Positions 51,139-60,023 of a DNA stretch of 64,000 nucleotides are shown piece after piece. The position numbers were made by a program, and so were the translations under genes. The stretch is from CANRIN01 sp964493515 (GTDB lineage: Bacteria; Bacillota; Clostridia; Oscillospirales; JAAYOS01): the NCBI GenBank assembly GCA_964493515.1, contig CAZBNJ010000002.1, positions 1-64,000 of the forward strand, written 5' to 3'. Position 1 is the first letter of the stretch; every line of letters begins with the position of its first letter. The notes beneath the pieces are model-generated. The model ran no database searches. It had not been told where the DNA came from and saw only the letters and a list, made by a program, of their open reading frames with translations.

Positions 51139-51868
51139 ACGCGGGCTCGTGCGCGGCCTGGTGCTGCGCGAGGTGGACTATCGCGACAGCGACCGTATGC
51201 TGACCATCCTGACCGCCGAGCGCGGCAAACTGTCCGCAAAGGCGCGCGGCGCGCGGCGGAAGAACTCGCTGCTCGGAGCGGGCACGCAGCTTTTGGTCTA
51301 CTCCGAGTTTGCGATATTCGAGGAACGCGGGCGCGCGACGATAGACTCCGCCGAGCCGCTGGAGCTGTTCCTGGGACTGCGAAAGGACATCCTGCGGCTG
51401 TCGCTTGCAAGCTACATGGCGGAGGCGCTCGACGCGGCATCGCCGGAGAACACGCCGTCGGGCACGCTGCTTTCCGACGCGCTCAACCTGCTCTACGCGC
51501 TCAGCCGCGGGATGAAGCCGGAGGCGCTGATTAAGGCGGCGTTTGAGCTGCGGACGGCCGCGATATGCGGCTTTATGCCCGAGCTCACCGCCTGCGCCGA
51601 GTGCGGGGACGCCGAGCCGTCCGAGCCGGTGCTCGAGCTGATGAGCGGCGAGCTGAAATGCAAGCAGCACGCGCACTCGTCCTATGCCGAGCTGGACGCT
51701 CCGTCGCTTGCGGCGGCGCGGCATCTCATGCGGGCGGACAGCAAAAAGATGCTCGCGTTCGACCTGACCGGAGGCAGTCTGGAGCGGCTGGGCATCGCGG
51801 CGGAAAACTACTTTCTCTGCACGATGGAGCGGGGATTTTCAACACTCGATTTTTACAAGAGTTTATAA
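51125..51868 (+). CDS. recO: DNA repair protein RecO
   Basis: The 247-residue protein loads RecA in the RecFOR recombination pathway. An OB-fold begins the protein (GLVLREVDYRDSDRMLTILT), followed by a helical domain with a zinc site whose cysteines are C155-x2-C158 (TACAECGD) with later cysteine and histidine residues (LKCKQHAHSS). It starts 14 bases within era. mutS2 follows after 26 bases, giving a repair pair. Confidence 0.93.
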   Translation: MPNPERGLVRGLVLREVDYRDSDRMLTILTAERGKLSAKARGARRKNSLLGAGTQLLVYSEFAIFEERGRATIDSAEPLELFLGLRKDILRLSLASYMAEALDAASPENTPSGTLLSDALNLLYALSRGMKPEALIKAAFELRTAAICGFMPELTACAECGDAEPSEPVLELMSGELKCKQHAHSSYAELDAPSLAAARHLMRADSKKMLAFDLTGGSLERLGIAAENYFLCTMERGFSTLDFYKSL

Positions 51869-51894
51869 CGGCTTTTTGACAGAAGGGGAGGAAA

Positions 51895-54294
51895 ATGAAG
51901 GACAAGCTTTACGAAAAATCACTGCGAACGCTCGAGCTTCCGAGCGTGCTCGAGATGCTCGCGGCGGAGTGCCGAAGCCCTGCGGCAAAGGAGCGCGCGC
52001 TTGCGCTTGAGCCGGTGACGAGCACCGTAGAGGCGCGCGAGCGGATGGCGGAGACGTCGGCGGCGTGGCGGATGCTGTCCCGCATCGGAGGACCGAGCCT
52101 GTCGGCGATAGGCGACTGTATAGGAAACGTGCGGCGTGCCGAGCGCGGCGGCAGCTTGAGTATGCCCGCGCTGCTTGAGATCGCGGCGACGCTCGGCGCG
52201 ATACGCCGACTGAAGGAGTACGGCGAGAGCGACGGCGCGGAGGTCGGCGTGCTCGCGAACTACTTCTTCTATCTCCAGCCGAACAAGTATCTCGAGGAGG
52301 GCATCACCCGCGCGATAATCAGCGAGGACGAGATGGCGGACGCGGCAAGCGCAGAGCTTGCGTCGATACGCCGAAAGATACGCACGGCGGGCGGCAAGGT
52401 CCGCGACGCGCTGCAAAAGATAATCACGTCGCCGACCTACTCAAAGGCGCTGCGCGAGCCGATAATTACCCAGCGTTCGGGGCGCTATGTCGTGCCGGTC
52501 AAGTCGGAGAACAAGGGGGACATTGCGGGACTCGTCCATGACGTCAGCTCGTCCGGCTCGACCTTCTTCGTCGAACCGGCGGCGGTGGTCAGCCTGAACA
52601 ACGAGATACGCGAGCTTGAGGCAAAGGAGAAGGAGGAGATCGAGCGGATACTCGCCGAGCTGTCCGCCGAGGTCGGAGCGCACGCCGAGCCGATATCGGA
52701 GGGGTACAAGGCGTATGTGCATCTCGACTGCGTGTTCGGCCGCGCTCGACTCGCGGACAAGATGCGCGCGGTCGAGCCGGAGTTCTGCGACGACGGCTTG
52801 CTTGAGCTGAAGAAGGCGAGGCATCCGCTGATACCGCGCGAAAAGGTCGTGCCGATAACCGTGATGCTCGGCGGAGAGTTCGACACGTTGGTGGTCACCG
52901 GACCGAACACCGGCGGCAAGACGGTTACGCTAAAGACGATAGGACTTTTCTCGATAATGGCGGCGTGCGGACTGTTCATCCCCGCCGAGGAGGGCTCGAA
53001 GGTGCCGGTGTACAGCGGCGTGTACGCAGACATCGGCGACGAGCAGTCGATAGAGCAGTCGCTGTCCACCTTTTCGTCGCACATGACGAACATCGTCGCG
53101 ATATTCGGCGCGGCAAAGCCCGGCTCGCTGATACTGTTCGACGAGCTTGGCGCGGGCACCGACCCGGTCGAGGGCGCGGCGCTCGCGGTGTCGATAATCC
53201 TCGGCGCGCGTGCGCTCGGGGCAAATGTCGCCGCGACCACCCACTACGCCGAGCTGAAAGAATTTGCGCTTACCACCGACGGCGTGGAGAACGCGAGCTG
53301 CGAGTTCGATGTCGAGACGCTGCGTCCGACCTACCGACTGCTCATCGGCGTGCCCGGACGCTCAAACGCGTTCGCGATATCCCGCCGACTGGGACTTGGC
53401 GAGGACATAATCGCGGCGGCGGAGGGGCTGGTCGGCAGCGGCGAAAAGTCGTTTGACAACGCGCTCAGCCGCCTCGAGAGCGAGAAGAAGGAGCTTGAAC
53501 AGCTGCGCGAGGAGCAGGCAAAGCTCCGTCGTGAGGCCGCTGACGCGGTGGCAAAGGCGCGCAAGTTCCACTCGGACGCGCAGAAGGAGAAGGAACGCGC
53601 CCGTGACCGCGCACAATTAGAGGCACAGCGTATAATAGAACAGGCGCGCGCGGAGGGCGAGGCTGCGCTGCGCGAGGTGGAGGAGCTCAGAAACCAGCTG
53701 CTGAAGTCGGTGGACGCGGAGAAGTCGGCGGAGGCGCTGAACCGCACCCGCACCGCGCTTCGCACCAAGTTGAACGCCGCGGAGGAGGAGCATCGCCGCC
53801 GAAGCGGTCATCCGACCGAGCAGCCGAAGCGAAAGGCGTCGCGGCCGCTGGTCGTCGGCGACAGCGTGAAGATACTCTCCACCGGCGCGGTTGCGACGGT
53901 CACCGCGATACCCAAGGACAAGGGAGGCAAACTTACCGTGTCGCTCGGCGCGATGACGATAACGCTCGACCCGCGCGACGTGGAGCTGACCGATCCGCCG
54001 AAGAAGCAGGAGGGCTATGTGATAGCGCCCAAGCGGGGCACATCCTCGCGCGATGTGAAAAGCGAGCTTGACCTGCGCGGACAGACGGTCGGCGAGGCGT
54101 TGGAGGAGCTGGACGCTTTCATCGACGCGGCGGTGATGGCGGGGCTTCCGTCGGTCACGATAATCCACGGCAAGGGAACGGGCGCGCTGCGAGCCGCCGT
54201 GACCGAGCAGCTGAAAGGCGACCGCCGCGTGCGCGAGTACCGCATGGGACGCTTCGGAGAGGGCGAGATGGGCGTGACCGTGGTGGAATTTTGA
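51895..54294 (+). CDS. mutS2: Endonuclease MutS2
   Basis: The 799-residue protein is MutS2: lacking the mismatch-recognition domain, it has the clamp/core, the ATPase (Walker A GPNTGGKTVTLKT near residue 338, FDELGAGTDPVEGAALA near 418), a long coiled coil (residues about 520-630) and a C-terminal Smr nuclease domain (ELDLRGQTVGEALEELDAF near 723, HGKGTGALR near 758). It suppresses homologous recombination, and in Bacillus acts as a sensor of collided ribosomes. GGGGAGG precedes the ATG. Coiled coil and length are standard. Confidence 0.96.
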   Translation: MKDKLYEKSLRTLELPSVLEMLAAECRSPAAKERALALEPVTSTVEARERMAETSAAWRMLSRIGGPSLSAIGDCIGNVRRAERGGSLSMPALLEIAATLGAIRRLKEYGESDGAEVGVLANYFFYLQPNKYLEEGITRAIISEDEMADAASAELASIRRKIRTAGGKVRDALQKIITSPTYSKALREPIITQRSGRYVVPVKSENKGDIAGLVHDVSSSGSTFFVEPAAVVSLNNEIRELEAKEKEEIERILAELSAEVGAHAEPISEGYKAYVHLDCVFGRARLADKMRAVEPEFCDDGLLELKKARHPLIPREKVVPITVMLGGEFDTLVVTGPNTGGKTVTLKTIGLFSIMAACGLFIPAEEGSKVPVYSGVYADIGDEQSIEQSLSTFSSHMTNIVAIFGAAKPGSLILFDELGAGTDPVEGAALAVSIILGARALGANVAATTHYAELKEFALTTDGVENASCEFDVETLRPTYRLLIGVPGRSNAFAISRRLGLGEDIIAAAEGLVGSGEKSFDNALSRLESEKKELEQLREEQAKLRREAADAVAKARKFHSDAQKEKERARDRAQLEAQRIIEQARAEGEAALREVEELRNQLLKSVDAEKSAEALNRTRTALRTKLNAAEEEHRRRSGHPTEQPKRKASRPLVVGDSVKILSTGAVATVTAIPKDKGGKLTVSLGAMTITLDPRDVELTDPPKKQEGYVIAPKRGTSSRDVKSELDLRGQTVGEALEELDAFIDAAVMAGLPSVTIIHGKGTGALRAAVTEQLKGDRRVREYRMGRFGEGEMGVTVVEF

Positions 54295-54411
54295 CCATAC
54301 ATCGCACAGAAAAGCAAGCTGAAATTTTGACAAAAGAAGTGCGCGCTTGTTTCCGCGGTTTGGGCAAACGTACGAATATGTTTGCGCCGTCGCTCAAAGT
54401 GCGAAAAAAGG

Positions 54412-54441
54412 TTGACTTTCGGGGCATGAATCTGGTATTAT
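54412..54441 (+). promoter_or_regulatory. ptsH promoter
   Basis: TTGACT, 18 bases, TATTAT, about 65 bases before the ATG of ptsH. Bases 54295-54411 contain nothing I can identify. Confidence 0.6.
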
Positions 54442-54506
54442 CATCGTGGTAATCCAATGGACTTTGGACAGTAAAGTGTACAGAATTTCGGGAGGTTATC
54501 GCAACT

Positions 54507-54770
54507 ATGGTCACGAAAGAAGTAGTAGTTAACAATCAGGTGGGTCTCCACGCTCGCCCGGCTACCTTTTTCATTCAGAAGGCGAACGAGTTCAAGAGCG
54601 GCATATGGGTCGAGAAGGACGAGCGCCGCGTGAATGCGAAGAGCCTGCTTGGCGTGCTTTCGCTTGGTATCATCAAGGGGACTAAGATCACGATAATCGC
54701 GGACGGCGCGGACGAACAGCAGGCTGTCGACACGCTGGCGGCGCTCATCGAGTCGAATTTCTCCGAGTAA
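54507..54770 (+). CDS. ptsH: Phosphocarrier protein HPr
   Basis: The 87-residue protein is a canonical HPr: H15 in QVGLHARPA accepts phosphate from enzyme I and passes it to sugar permeases, and S46 in VNAKSLLG is the site used by HPr kinase, encoded at 32001-32972. GGGAGG lies 11 bases before the ATG. It is transcribed alone with its own terminator; ptsI is not next to it. Together with the His-less paralogue at 14126 the genome has at least two HPr-fold proteins. Confidence 0.97.
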   Translation: MVTKEVVVNNQVGLHARPATFFIQKANEFKSGIWVEKDERRVNAKSLLGVLSLGIIKGTKITIIADGADEQQAVDTLAALIESNFSE

Positions 54771-54784
54771 GTTTTTCATTCGCG

Positions 54785-54818
54785 AAAAAATCCCGTCCCC
54801 GACCGGACGGGATTTTTT
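54785..54818. terminator. Terminator of ptsH
   Basis: AAAAAATCCCGTCC and GGACGGGATTTTTT pair perfectly around a 6-base loop, 15 bases after the stop codon. Confidence 0.93.
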
Positions 54819-54846
54819 GTAATCCGATGGCATTGTGCGGAGGCAG

Positions 54847-56691
54847 ATGGTGGACGAGAGGATAGAGAGGCTAAAAAAGAAGGTGCTTTCGCTGCCGCTT
54901 GAGCCGGGCGTGTATATCATGCTCGACAAGAGCGGCGAGGTCATATACGTCGGCAAGGCGAAGAAGCTGAAAAACCGCGTCAGCTCATACTTTCAGGAGC
55001 AGCAGTCGCACACCGAAAAGACGCGGAAGCTGGTCTCGCACATAAACGACTTCAACTATATCGTCGCGGCGAGCGAGTATGAGGCACTGATGCTCGAGTG
55101 CTCGCTGATAAAGCGCCACCAGCCGCAGTACAACATCCTGCTCAAGGACGGCTCGGTGCTGCACTACATCCGCGTGGATATGCGCGAGGAGTACCCCAAG
55201 TTTTCGCTGTCCACCTCGCCGAAGGAGGACGGCGCGACCTGGTTTGGGCCGTACTACGGCAGGCATATGGCGCGCACCGCCCTCGAGGCGCTGAGCGAGG
55301 CGCTGAAGCTGCCCGAGTGCTCGCGGGTGTTCCCAAGGGACATAGGCAAGGGACGGCCCTGCCTGAACTTTCACATGAATCGCTGCATGGCGCCCTGCAC
55401 CGGCAAGTTCACAAAGAGTGAGTACCGCGCGCTCATCGAGGAGGGCATCGCGCTGCTGTCGGGCAAGGGCGCGGACGTGGTCGAGCAGCTGAAGGTCGAG
55501 ATGGCGGACGCCGCAGAGAAGCTGCTGTTTGAAAAGGCGGTGGTGCTGCGCGACCGAGTGAACGCGGTAGAACGCCTGAGCCAGCGACAGCACGTCATCG
55601 CGGGCGGCGCACCGGACACCGACGTGTTCGGATTCTACTCGGCGGCGAGGAGCTGCGTGTCGGTGCTGCGCTACATGGACGGCGCGCTCGCCGACAAGGA
55701 GGCCGTGCTGATAGAGCAGGCGGTCGAACAGGACGGCGCGGAGATACTCGACGCGTTCATCACGCAGTACTATCTGGCAAAGACCGCGCCGCCGCGCACG
55801 ATACTGCTGCCGTTCGACATCGAAAACCGCGAAAATCTCGCGCTGATGCTGTCCGAGCGGGTGGGGCGCAAGGTTGAGATACTCGTGCCGCAGCGCGGTG
55901 AAAAAATGGAGCTGATGCGCCTTGCCGCGAAGAACGCGCGCGAGGAGGCGGAGCGGGTGACGACCGGTCAGGATCGCGCCGCGCGCGGGCTTGAGCTGCT
56001 TCGTGCGGCGCTTGGACTGGAGACCGCGCCCGCGCGTATCGAGGCGTTCGACGTGTCGAACATGGCGGGGCGCGACGTCGTCTCGTCGATGGTGGTCGTC
56101 GAGCGCGGGCAGCCGAAGAAGTCGGCGTACCGCCGTTTCAAGATGAAGACAATCGAAGGACAGGACGACTACGCGTCGATGCGCGAGACGATACTTCGGC
56201 GCTATCAGCGGGCGATAGACGGCGACGAGAAATTTCTGCCCACGCCCGACCTGATGCTGATAGACGGCGGCGAGGAGCACGCGCGGGTCGCCCGCGACGC
56301 GGCAAGCGAGCTTGGGTTCTCGCCGGTGATTTACGGCATGGTCAAGGACAACCGCCACCGCACCCGCGCGCTGATAAGCCCGGACGGCAACGAGATAGCG
56401 ATAGCCGCAAATCCGCAGCTGTTCGGATTTGTGGGCAGAATACAGGAGGAGGCGCACCGTTTCGCGATAACCTACAACCGCGAGCTGCGCACGAAGAAGC
56501 TCTACGGCTCCGAGTTGGAGAAGATAGAGGGAGTGGGCAAGACCCGCCGCGCCGCGCTGCTCAAGAAGTTCGGCTCGGTCAAGAAGATATCGGCGGCGAG
56601 CGTGGACGAGCTTGCGGAGGTGGTCACACGACCGGCAGCCGAGGCGGTCTATCGCCACTTCCACGCCGAGCAGGAAGGAGAGAAACAATGA
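54847..56691 (+). CDS. uvrC: Excinuclease ABC subunit C
   Basis: The 614-residue protein makes both incisions around DNA lesions marked by UvrAB. In order: GIY-YIG nuclease (GVYIMLDKSGEVIYVGKAKK, residues about 19-38), UVR motif around 205-240, the RNase H-like C-terminal nuclease (IEAFDVSNMAGRDVVSSMVV near 395) and helix-hairpin-helix (IEGVGKTRRAALLKKFGS near 556). ATG at 54847 follows GGAGG by only 3 bases; GTG at 54850 has better spacing and is nearly equal. rsmD overlaps its end by four bases. Confidence 0.95.
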   Translation: MVDERIERLKKKVLSLPLEPGVYIMLDKSGEVIYVGKAKKLKNRVSSYFQEQQSHTEKTRKLVSHINDFNYIVAASEYEALMLECSLIKRHQPQYNILLKDGSVLHYIRVDMREEYPKFSLSTSPKEDGATWFGPYYGRHMARTALEALSEALKLPECSRVFPRDIGKGRPCLNFHMNRCMAPCTGKFTKSEYRALIEEGIALLSGKGADVVEQLKVEMADAAEKLLFEKAVVLRDRVNAVERLSQRQHVIAGGAPDTDVFGFYSAARSCVSVLRYMDGALADKEAVLIEQAVEQDGAEILDAFITQYYLAKTAPPRTILLPFDIENRENLALMLSERVGRKVEILVPQRGEKMELMRLAAKNAREEAERVTTGQDRAARGLELLRAALGLETAPARIEAFDVSNMAGRDVVSSMVVVERGQPKKSAYRRFKMKTIEGQDDYASMRETILRRYQRAIDGDEKFLPTPDLMLIDGGEEHARVARDAASELGFSPVIYGMVKDNRHRTRALISPDGNEIAIAANPQLFGFVGRIQEEAHRFAITYNRELRTKKLYGSELEKIEGVGKTRRAALLKKFGSVKKISAASVDELAEVVTRPAAEAVYRHFHAEQEGEKQ

Positions 56692-57269
56692 GAGTTATAA
56701 CCGGTACGGCGCGCGGACGCGCACTCAAGACGCTCGACGGACTTCACACCCGTCCGACCGCCGGCAAGGTCAAGGAGGCGATGTTCAGCATCCTGCACTT
56801 TGACCTGGAGGGACGGCGTGTGCTCGACCTGTTTGCCGGCTCGGGACAGCTTGGCATAGAGGCGCTCAGCCGCGGCGCGCGAGAGTGCGTGTTTGTCGAC
56901 AACGACCGCGCGGCTGTCGCGATAGTGCGCGACAACGTGAAAAAGTGCGGATTTGAGGCGCAGTCGCAGGTGATACAGGGCGACTACGCGGGCTATCTCA
57001 AGCGCGGCGAGAAGTTTGACATAATACTCGTCGACCCGCCCTACGCTGACAAATTGTGGAAAAGGACGCTTGAAATTGCGGCAAGATTTGACACGCTGAA
57101 TTTCGGTGGTATAATAGTGGTAGAGAGCGAGGCGGACGACGCGCTGCCCGAGAGGGTGGGGACGCTCGTTCGCGGTCGCGTGTACGGCTACGGACGCACC
57201 AAACTGACCGTCTACACTCGTTCGGAGGAGGAGGATGCCGATGACGGCGATATTCCCGGGCAGCTTTGA
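56688..57269 (+). CDS. rsmD: 16S rRNA (guanine966-N2)-methyltransferase RsmD
   Basis: The 193-residue protein starts with MRVITGTARGRALKT and HTRPTAGKVKEAMFS, has the SAM site LDLFAGSGQLGIEALSRGA near residue 48 and the catalytic VDPPYA near residue 119. It methylates G966 of 16S rRNA in assembled 30S subunits. It overlaps uvrC by four bases and coaD by 29, as in many Firmicutes, where rsmD-coaD is a conserved pair. Confidence 0.95.
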   Translation: MRVITGTARGRALKTLDGLHTRPTAGKVKEAMFSILHFDLEGRRVLDLFAGSGQLGIEALSRGARECVFVDNDRAAVAIVRDNVKKCGFEAQSQVIQGDYAGYLKRGEKFDIILVDPPYADKLWKRTLEIAARFDTLNFGGIIVVESEADDALPERVGTLVRGRVYGYGRTKLTVYTRSEEEDADDGDIPGQL

Positions 57270-57714
57270 TCCGTTGACGCTGGGACATCTGGACATGATA
57301 AGCCGCGCCGCAGCGATATTCGACAAGGTCGTGGTCGCGGTGATGCACAACAGCCACTCGCAGAAGTCGTCGCTGCTCACGCCGGAGGAACGCGTGGAGC
57401 TGATACGCCAGGCGACGCGAGGCATCGAAGGCGTGGAGGCGGTGCAGTTCGAGGGCTTCACCCGCGATCTGTGCGAGCGGTATCGACCGTGCGTCATCGT
57501 CAAGGGAGTGCGCAACGTCCGCGACTTTGACTACGAGTGCGAGATAGCCGCCGCCAACCGATACGCCGACGCGGCGGACACGATGTTTCTTCCCGCAAGC
57601 GAGAAGTACGGCAACGTGAGCTCGACGATCGTGCGCGAGTTTTTGAAGTACGGCGCGGACATATCGCGGCTCGTCCCCGACTGCGTAAGGACGAAACTTG
57701 AATCAAAAAGGTAA
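57241..57714 (+). CDS. coaD: Phosphopantetheine adenylyltransferase
   Basis: The 157-residue enzyme adenylates 4'-phosphopantetheine, the fourth step of coenzyme A synthesis. IFPGSFDPLTLGHLDMI at the N-terminus holds the nucleotidyltransferase TxGH motif; VVKGVRNVRDFDYE near residue 87 and VSSTIVREFLKYG near 126 are family marks. The ATG at 57241 is preferred over one at 57235 because GGAGGAGG is then 6 bases away. It overlaps rsmD by 29 bases. Confidence 0.96.
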   Translation: MTAIFPGSFDPLTLGHLDMISRAAAIFDKVVVAVMHNSHSQKSSLLTPEERVELIRQATRGIEGVEAVQFEGFTRDLCERYRPCVIVKGVRNVRDFDYECEIAAANRYADAADTMFLPASEKYGNVSSTIVREFLKYGADISRLVPDCVRTKLESKR

Positions 57715-57746
57715 ACACTTCACGACACAAGAGAGGAGAAAACCAC

Positions 57747-58199
57747 ATGGATCGTAATATTGAGGAACTTTTGGAACAGCTTATCACTCAGATAAACGAA
57801 GGATTCTCGCTCGGACGCGTGAAGTGCGTGCTCGACCGCGAAAAGCTGCTTGACCTCATCGAGGAGATAAAGGCGGAGCTTCCCGCGGAGATAGAGCAGG
57901 CGCGCAACGTCGCCGCCGCCAAGAACGAGATAATCGGCACGGCGAAGCGCGAGGCGGAGGCCATCAAACGTGCGGCGGAGGAGCGCGCGCGCCAGATGGT
58001 CTCGAACGACGGCATAGTCGTCGCGGCGCGGCAGAAGGCAAACGAGATGGTCGCCGCCGCCGAGCAGAAGACCAAGGAGCTTCGTCTCGCGACCAACCGC
58101 TATGTCGACGACGCGCTCGGCAGGGTGGAGGAGGCGCTCGGCGAGGCGCTGAACGAGGTCAAGACCTCGCGCGGAAACTTCAAACAGGCGAGCAAATAA
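57747..58199 (+). CDS. Coiled-coil protein of unknown function (often annotated ATPase)
   Basis: The 150-residue protein is mostly alpha-helical, with NEGFSLGRVKCVLDREKLLDL early on and a long charged alanine-rich coiled coil from about residue 45 to 115, like the stalk subunits of rotary ATPases but without a membrane anchor. Similar genes follow coaD in other Clostridia; automatic annotation calls them ATPase although no P-loop is present. GAGAGGAG precedes the ATG. It probably shares the uvrC-rsmD-coaD transcript, which ends with the terminator after it. Function unknown. Confidence 0.8.
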   Translation: MDRNIEELLEQLITQINEGFSLGRVKCVLDREKLLDLIEEIKAELPAEIEQARNVAAAKNEIIGTAKREAEAIKRAAEERARQMVSNDGIVVAARQKANEMVAAAEQKTKELRLATNRYVDDALGRVEEALGEALNEVKTSRGNFKQASK

Positions 58200-58267
58200 G
58201 TCGGACAGCGGCGGATGTCGCGCGAGCGTCGCGGGTGTCCGCAGGTCGACATAAATAGGCATTGAGG

Positions 58268-58298
58268 AAAGAGTCACCGTCTGCGGTGGCTCTTTTTT
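58268..58298 (+). terminator. Terminator of the uvrC-coaD run
   Basis: AGAGTCACC pairs with GGTGGCTCT (one G-T pair) and is followed by six Ts. Confidence 0.85.
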
Positions 58299-58401
58299 GC
58301 TGTCAAGTTTACATAAATCGGCAACTTTTCATCGAAAATCCAAAAGTCGTTAAAATCGTGTTCGAATGTTAGAATAATTTGTGGTGAATTTGCCGTTACT
58401 A

Positions 58402-58437
58402 CATCTTGTACCGAATTGAAGCAGATGGCACAAGATG
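58402..58437. repeat. Inverted repeat of unknown purpose
   Basis: Eight-base arms CATCTTGT and ACAAGATG, extended after a mismatch by CC/GG, enclose 14 bases. There is no T run, so it is not a terminator; it lies about 130 bases upstream of the mraZ promoter. Confidence 0.5.
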
Positions 58438-58567
58438 AGCGGCGAAAGCGGGCGCACCCGTACATTTGTACACATAAAAATCACTCGAACAGGCGTTTTA
58501 GTTAGCGAAAATCTGCCATTTGAGGGCTTTTTGACGCTTAATCGAGGAAAAAGTTCAAAAATAGGGC

Positions 58568-58596
58568 TTGCATTTTCCGGAGGAAATGAGTATACT
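58568..58596 (+). promoter_or_regulatory. mraZ (division cluster) promoter
   Basis: TTGCAT, 17 bases, TATACT. The start point falls just before the MraZ repeat region. Confidence 0.72.
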
Positions 58597-58604
58597 ATCC
58601 ATGT

Positions 58605-58652
58605 AAGTGGGGAGAAGTGGTGAATTATCCCCATAAAGTGGTGAGAGGTGGA
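58605..58652 (+). promoter_or_regulatory. MraZ-binding repeats
   Basis: AAGTGGGGAG (58605-58614), AAGTGGTGAA (58615-58624) and AAGTGGTGAG (58636-58645) lie on one face at spacings of 10 and 21 bases, with a fourth, weaker AGGTGG at 58646-58651. They match the AAAGTGG(T/G) box described for MraZ in Mollicutes and resemble E. coli MraZ boxes. They stand between promoter and start codon, so MraZ could repress its own operon. Confidence 0.75.
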
Positions 58653-58654
58653 AA

Positions 58655-59065
58655 ATGACAGGCAACTGGCGCTGTACTTTAGACGTGAAAGGTCGCCTCG
58701 CAGTTCCCTCCAAGTTGAGGAGTGAGCTGGGAGAGCGTTTTCATGTCACGAAGGGTGCGGAAGGCTGTCTGACGGCGTACTCCGACGAGTCGTGGCAGGA
58801 GATGTCCGAACGGATAAAGACATATCCCAGCGCGCGGCAGAGGGTGCTCCGCCGAATGCTTTTCGCCAACGCCGCCACTTGCGAGCCGGACGCACAGGGA
58901 CGCATACTCATTCCGAAAGAGCTGCGCGACTATGCGGGTCTCGGCAAAGATGTGACCTTTATCGGGGTTGACGAGAGCGCGGAGATATGGGATACCGCCA
59001 AGTGGGAGGAGTTCAACGCGTCGCTCACCGCGGACGACCTCGCCGCCGCGTTGGACGAGATCTGA
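58655..59065 (+). CDS. mraZ: Transcriptional regulator MraZ
   Basis: The 136-residue protein has two AbrB-like halves, each with the DxxxR motif: LDVKGRLAVPSKLR near residue 8 and PDAQGRILIPKELRDYAG near 77. MraZ proteins form rings and regulate the division and cell-wall cluster by binding repeats upstream of their own gene; such repeats lie at 58605-58652. GAGAGGTGG precedes the ATG. The stop codon shares one base with the rsmH start (TGATG). Confidence 0.95.
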   Translation: MTGNWRCTLDVKGRLAVPSKLRSELGERFHVTKGAEGCLTAYSDESWQEMSERIKTYPSARQRVLRRMLFANAATCEPDAQGRILIPKELRDYAGLGKDVTFIGVDESAEIWDTAKWEEFNASLTADDLAAALDEI

Positions 59066-60000
59066 TGGAGGAAGGCAAGTTCACCCACCGTCCGGTGCTG
59101 CTCGACGAGTGCATCGACGCGCTCGCGATAAAGCCGAACGGACGCTACGCCGACCTGACGCTCGGCCGCGCGGGACATTCGAGAGAGATTGCGCGTCGGC
59201 TGACCGACGGCGGCAGGCTCTACGGCATCGACCGCGATGAGACGGCGATAGTCGAGGCGGGGGAGAACCTCCGCGAGTTTTCGGACAGGGTGGAGCTGAT
59301 ACGCTGCGACTTTCGGTTTGCGGCGGACGAGCTTCGCGGGCGCGGTGTCGACTCGCTCGACGGCGTGCTGATGGACTTGGGAGTGTCCAGCCCGCAGCTG
59401 GACGACGCGTCGCGCGGATTCAGCTACATGGCGGACGCGAGGTTGGACATGCGGATGGACCGCAGCGCCGCTTTGAGCGCCTACGAGGTGGTCAACGACT
59501 GGGAGGAGAGCGAGCTTAGCCGCATCCTTCGCGACTACGGCGAGGAGCGGTTCGCGGGTCGGATAGCGGCGGAGATAGTGCGTTCGCGTCCGATAGAGAC
59601 GACGTTTCAGCTGGTCGACGTGATAAAGCGAGCGCTTCCGGCGGCGGCAAAACGGGAGGCACAGCATCCCGCAAAGCGCAGCTTTCAGGCGATACGCATC
59701 GCGACCAACGACGAACTGGGCGCGCTTCGCGACGGACTCGAGAGCGTGTTTGAGCTGATGGCACCCGGAGGTCGGATGGCGGTGATAAGCTTTCACTCGC
59801 TGGAGGACAGGATAGTCAAGAACTTCTTTTCGGACAAGGCAAAGGGCTGCATCTGCCCGCCGGATTTTCCGGTGTGCGTGTGCGGACACAAACCGGAGCT
59901 TTTGCAGATAACCAAAAACCCGATAGTTTCGACCGAACGTGAACTGAACGAAAATCCACGCGCGCGCAGCGCAAAACTGCGCGTCGGCGAGAAAATCTAA
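59065..60000 (+). CDS. rsmH: 16S rRNA (cytosine1402-N4)-methyltransferase RsmH
   Basis: The 311-residue protein begins FTHRPVLLDECIDALAIKPN and has YADLTLGRAGHSREIARRL near residue 28 for SAM binding, VLMDLGVSSPQLDDASRGFS near 98, and VISFHSLEDRIVKNFF near 234, all standard RsmH (MraW). The usual D-x-T-xGxGGHS segment reads LTLGRAGHS, with Arg in place of one glycine. It methylates C1402 at the ribosomal decoding site. Position directly after mraZ is universal in this cluster. Confidence 0.95.
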   Translation: MEEGKFTHRPVLLDECIDALAIKPNGRYADLTLGRAGHSREIARRLTDGGRLYGIDRDETAIVEAGENLREFSDRVELIRCDFRFAADELRGRGVDSLDGVLMDLGVSSPQLDDASRGFSYMADARLDMRMDRSAALSAYEVVNDWEESELSRILRDYGEERFAGRIAAEIVRSRPIETTFQLVDVIKRALPAAAKREAQHPAKRSFQAIRIATNDELGALRDGLESVFELMAPGGRMAVISFHSLEDRIVKNFFSDKAKGCICPPDFPVCVCGHKPELLQITKNPIVSTERELNENPRARSAKLRVGEKI

Positions 60001-60023
60001 ACGAGGATGCAGGAGGACAAGTG

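Larger units (their letters stand above)
58200..58654. other. 455-base intergenic region before mraZ
   Basis: This is the longest stretch without a gene. It contains a GC-rich hairpin (GCGGA 58211-58215 with TCCGC 58238-58242), the terminator at 58268-58298, an AT-richer segment with an inverted repeat at 58402-58437, the mraZ promoter at 58568-58596 and the MraZ repeats. Apart from these I see no RNA gene or credible reading frame. Confidence 0.7.

Noticed and set aside
58435..58623. Open reading frame of 62 codons upstream of mraZ
   Set aside because: It has no ribosome site, no recognisable relatives and runs through the mraZ promoter and first MraZ repeats; chance is more likely.
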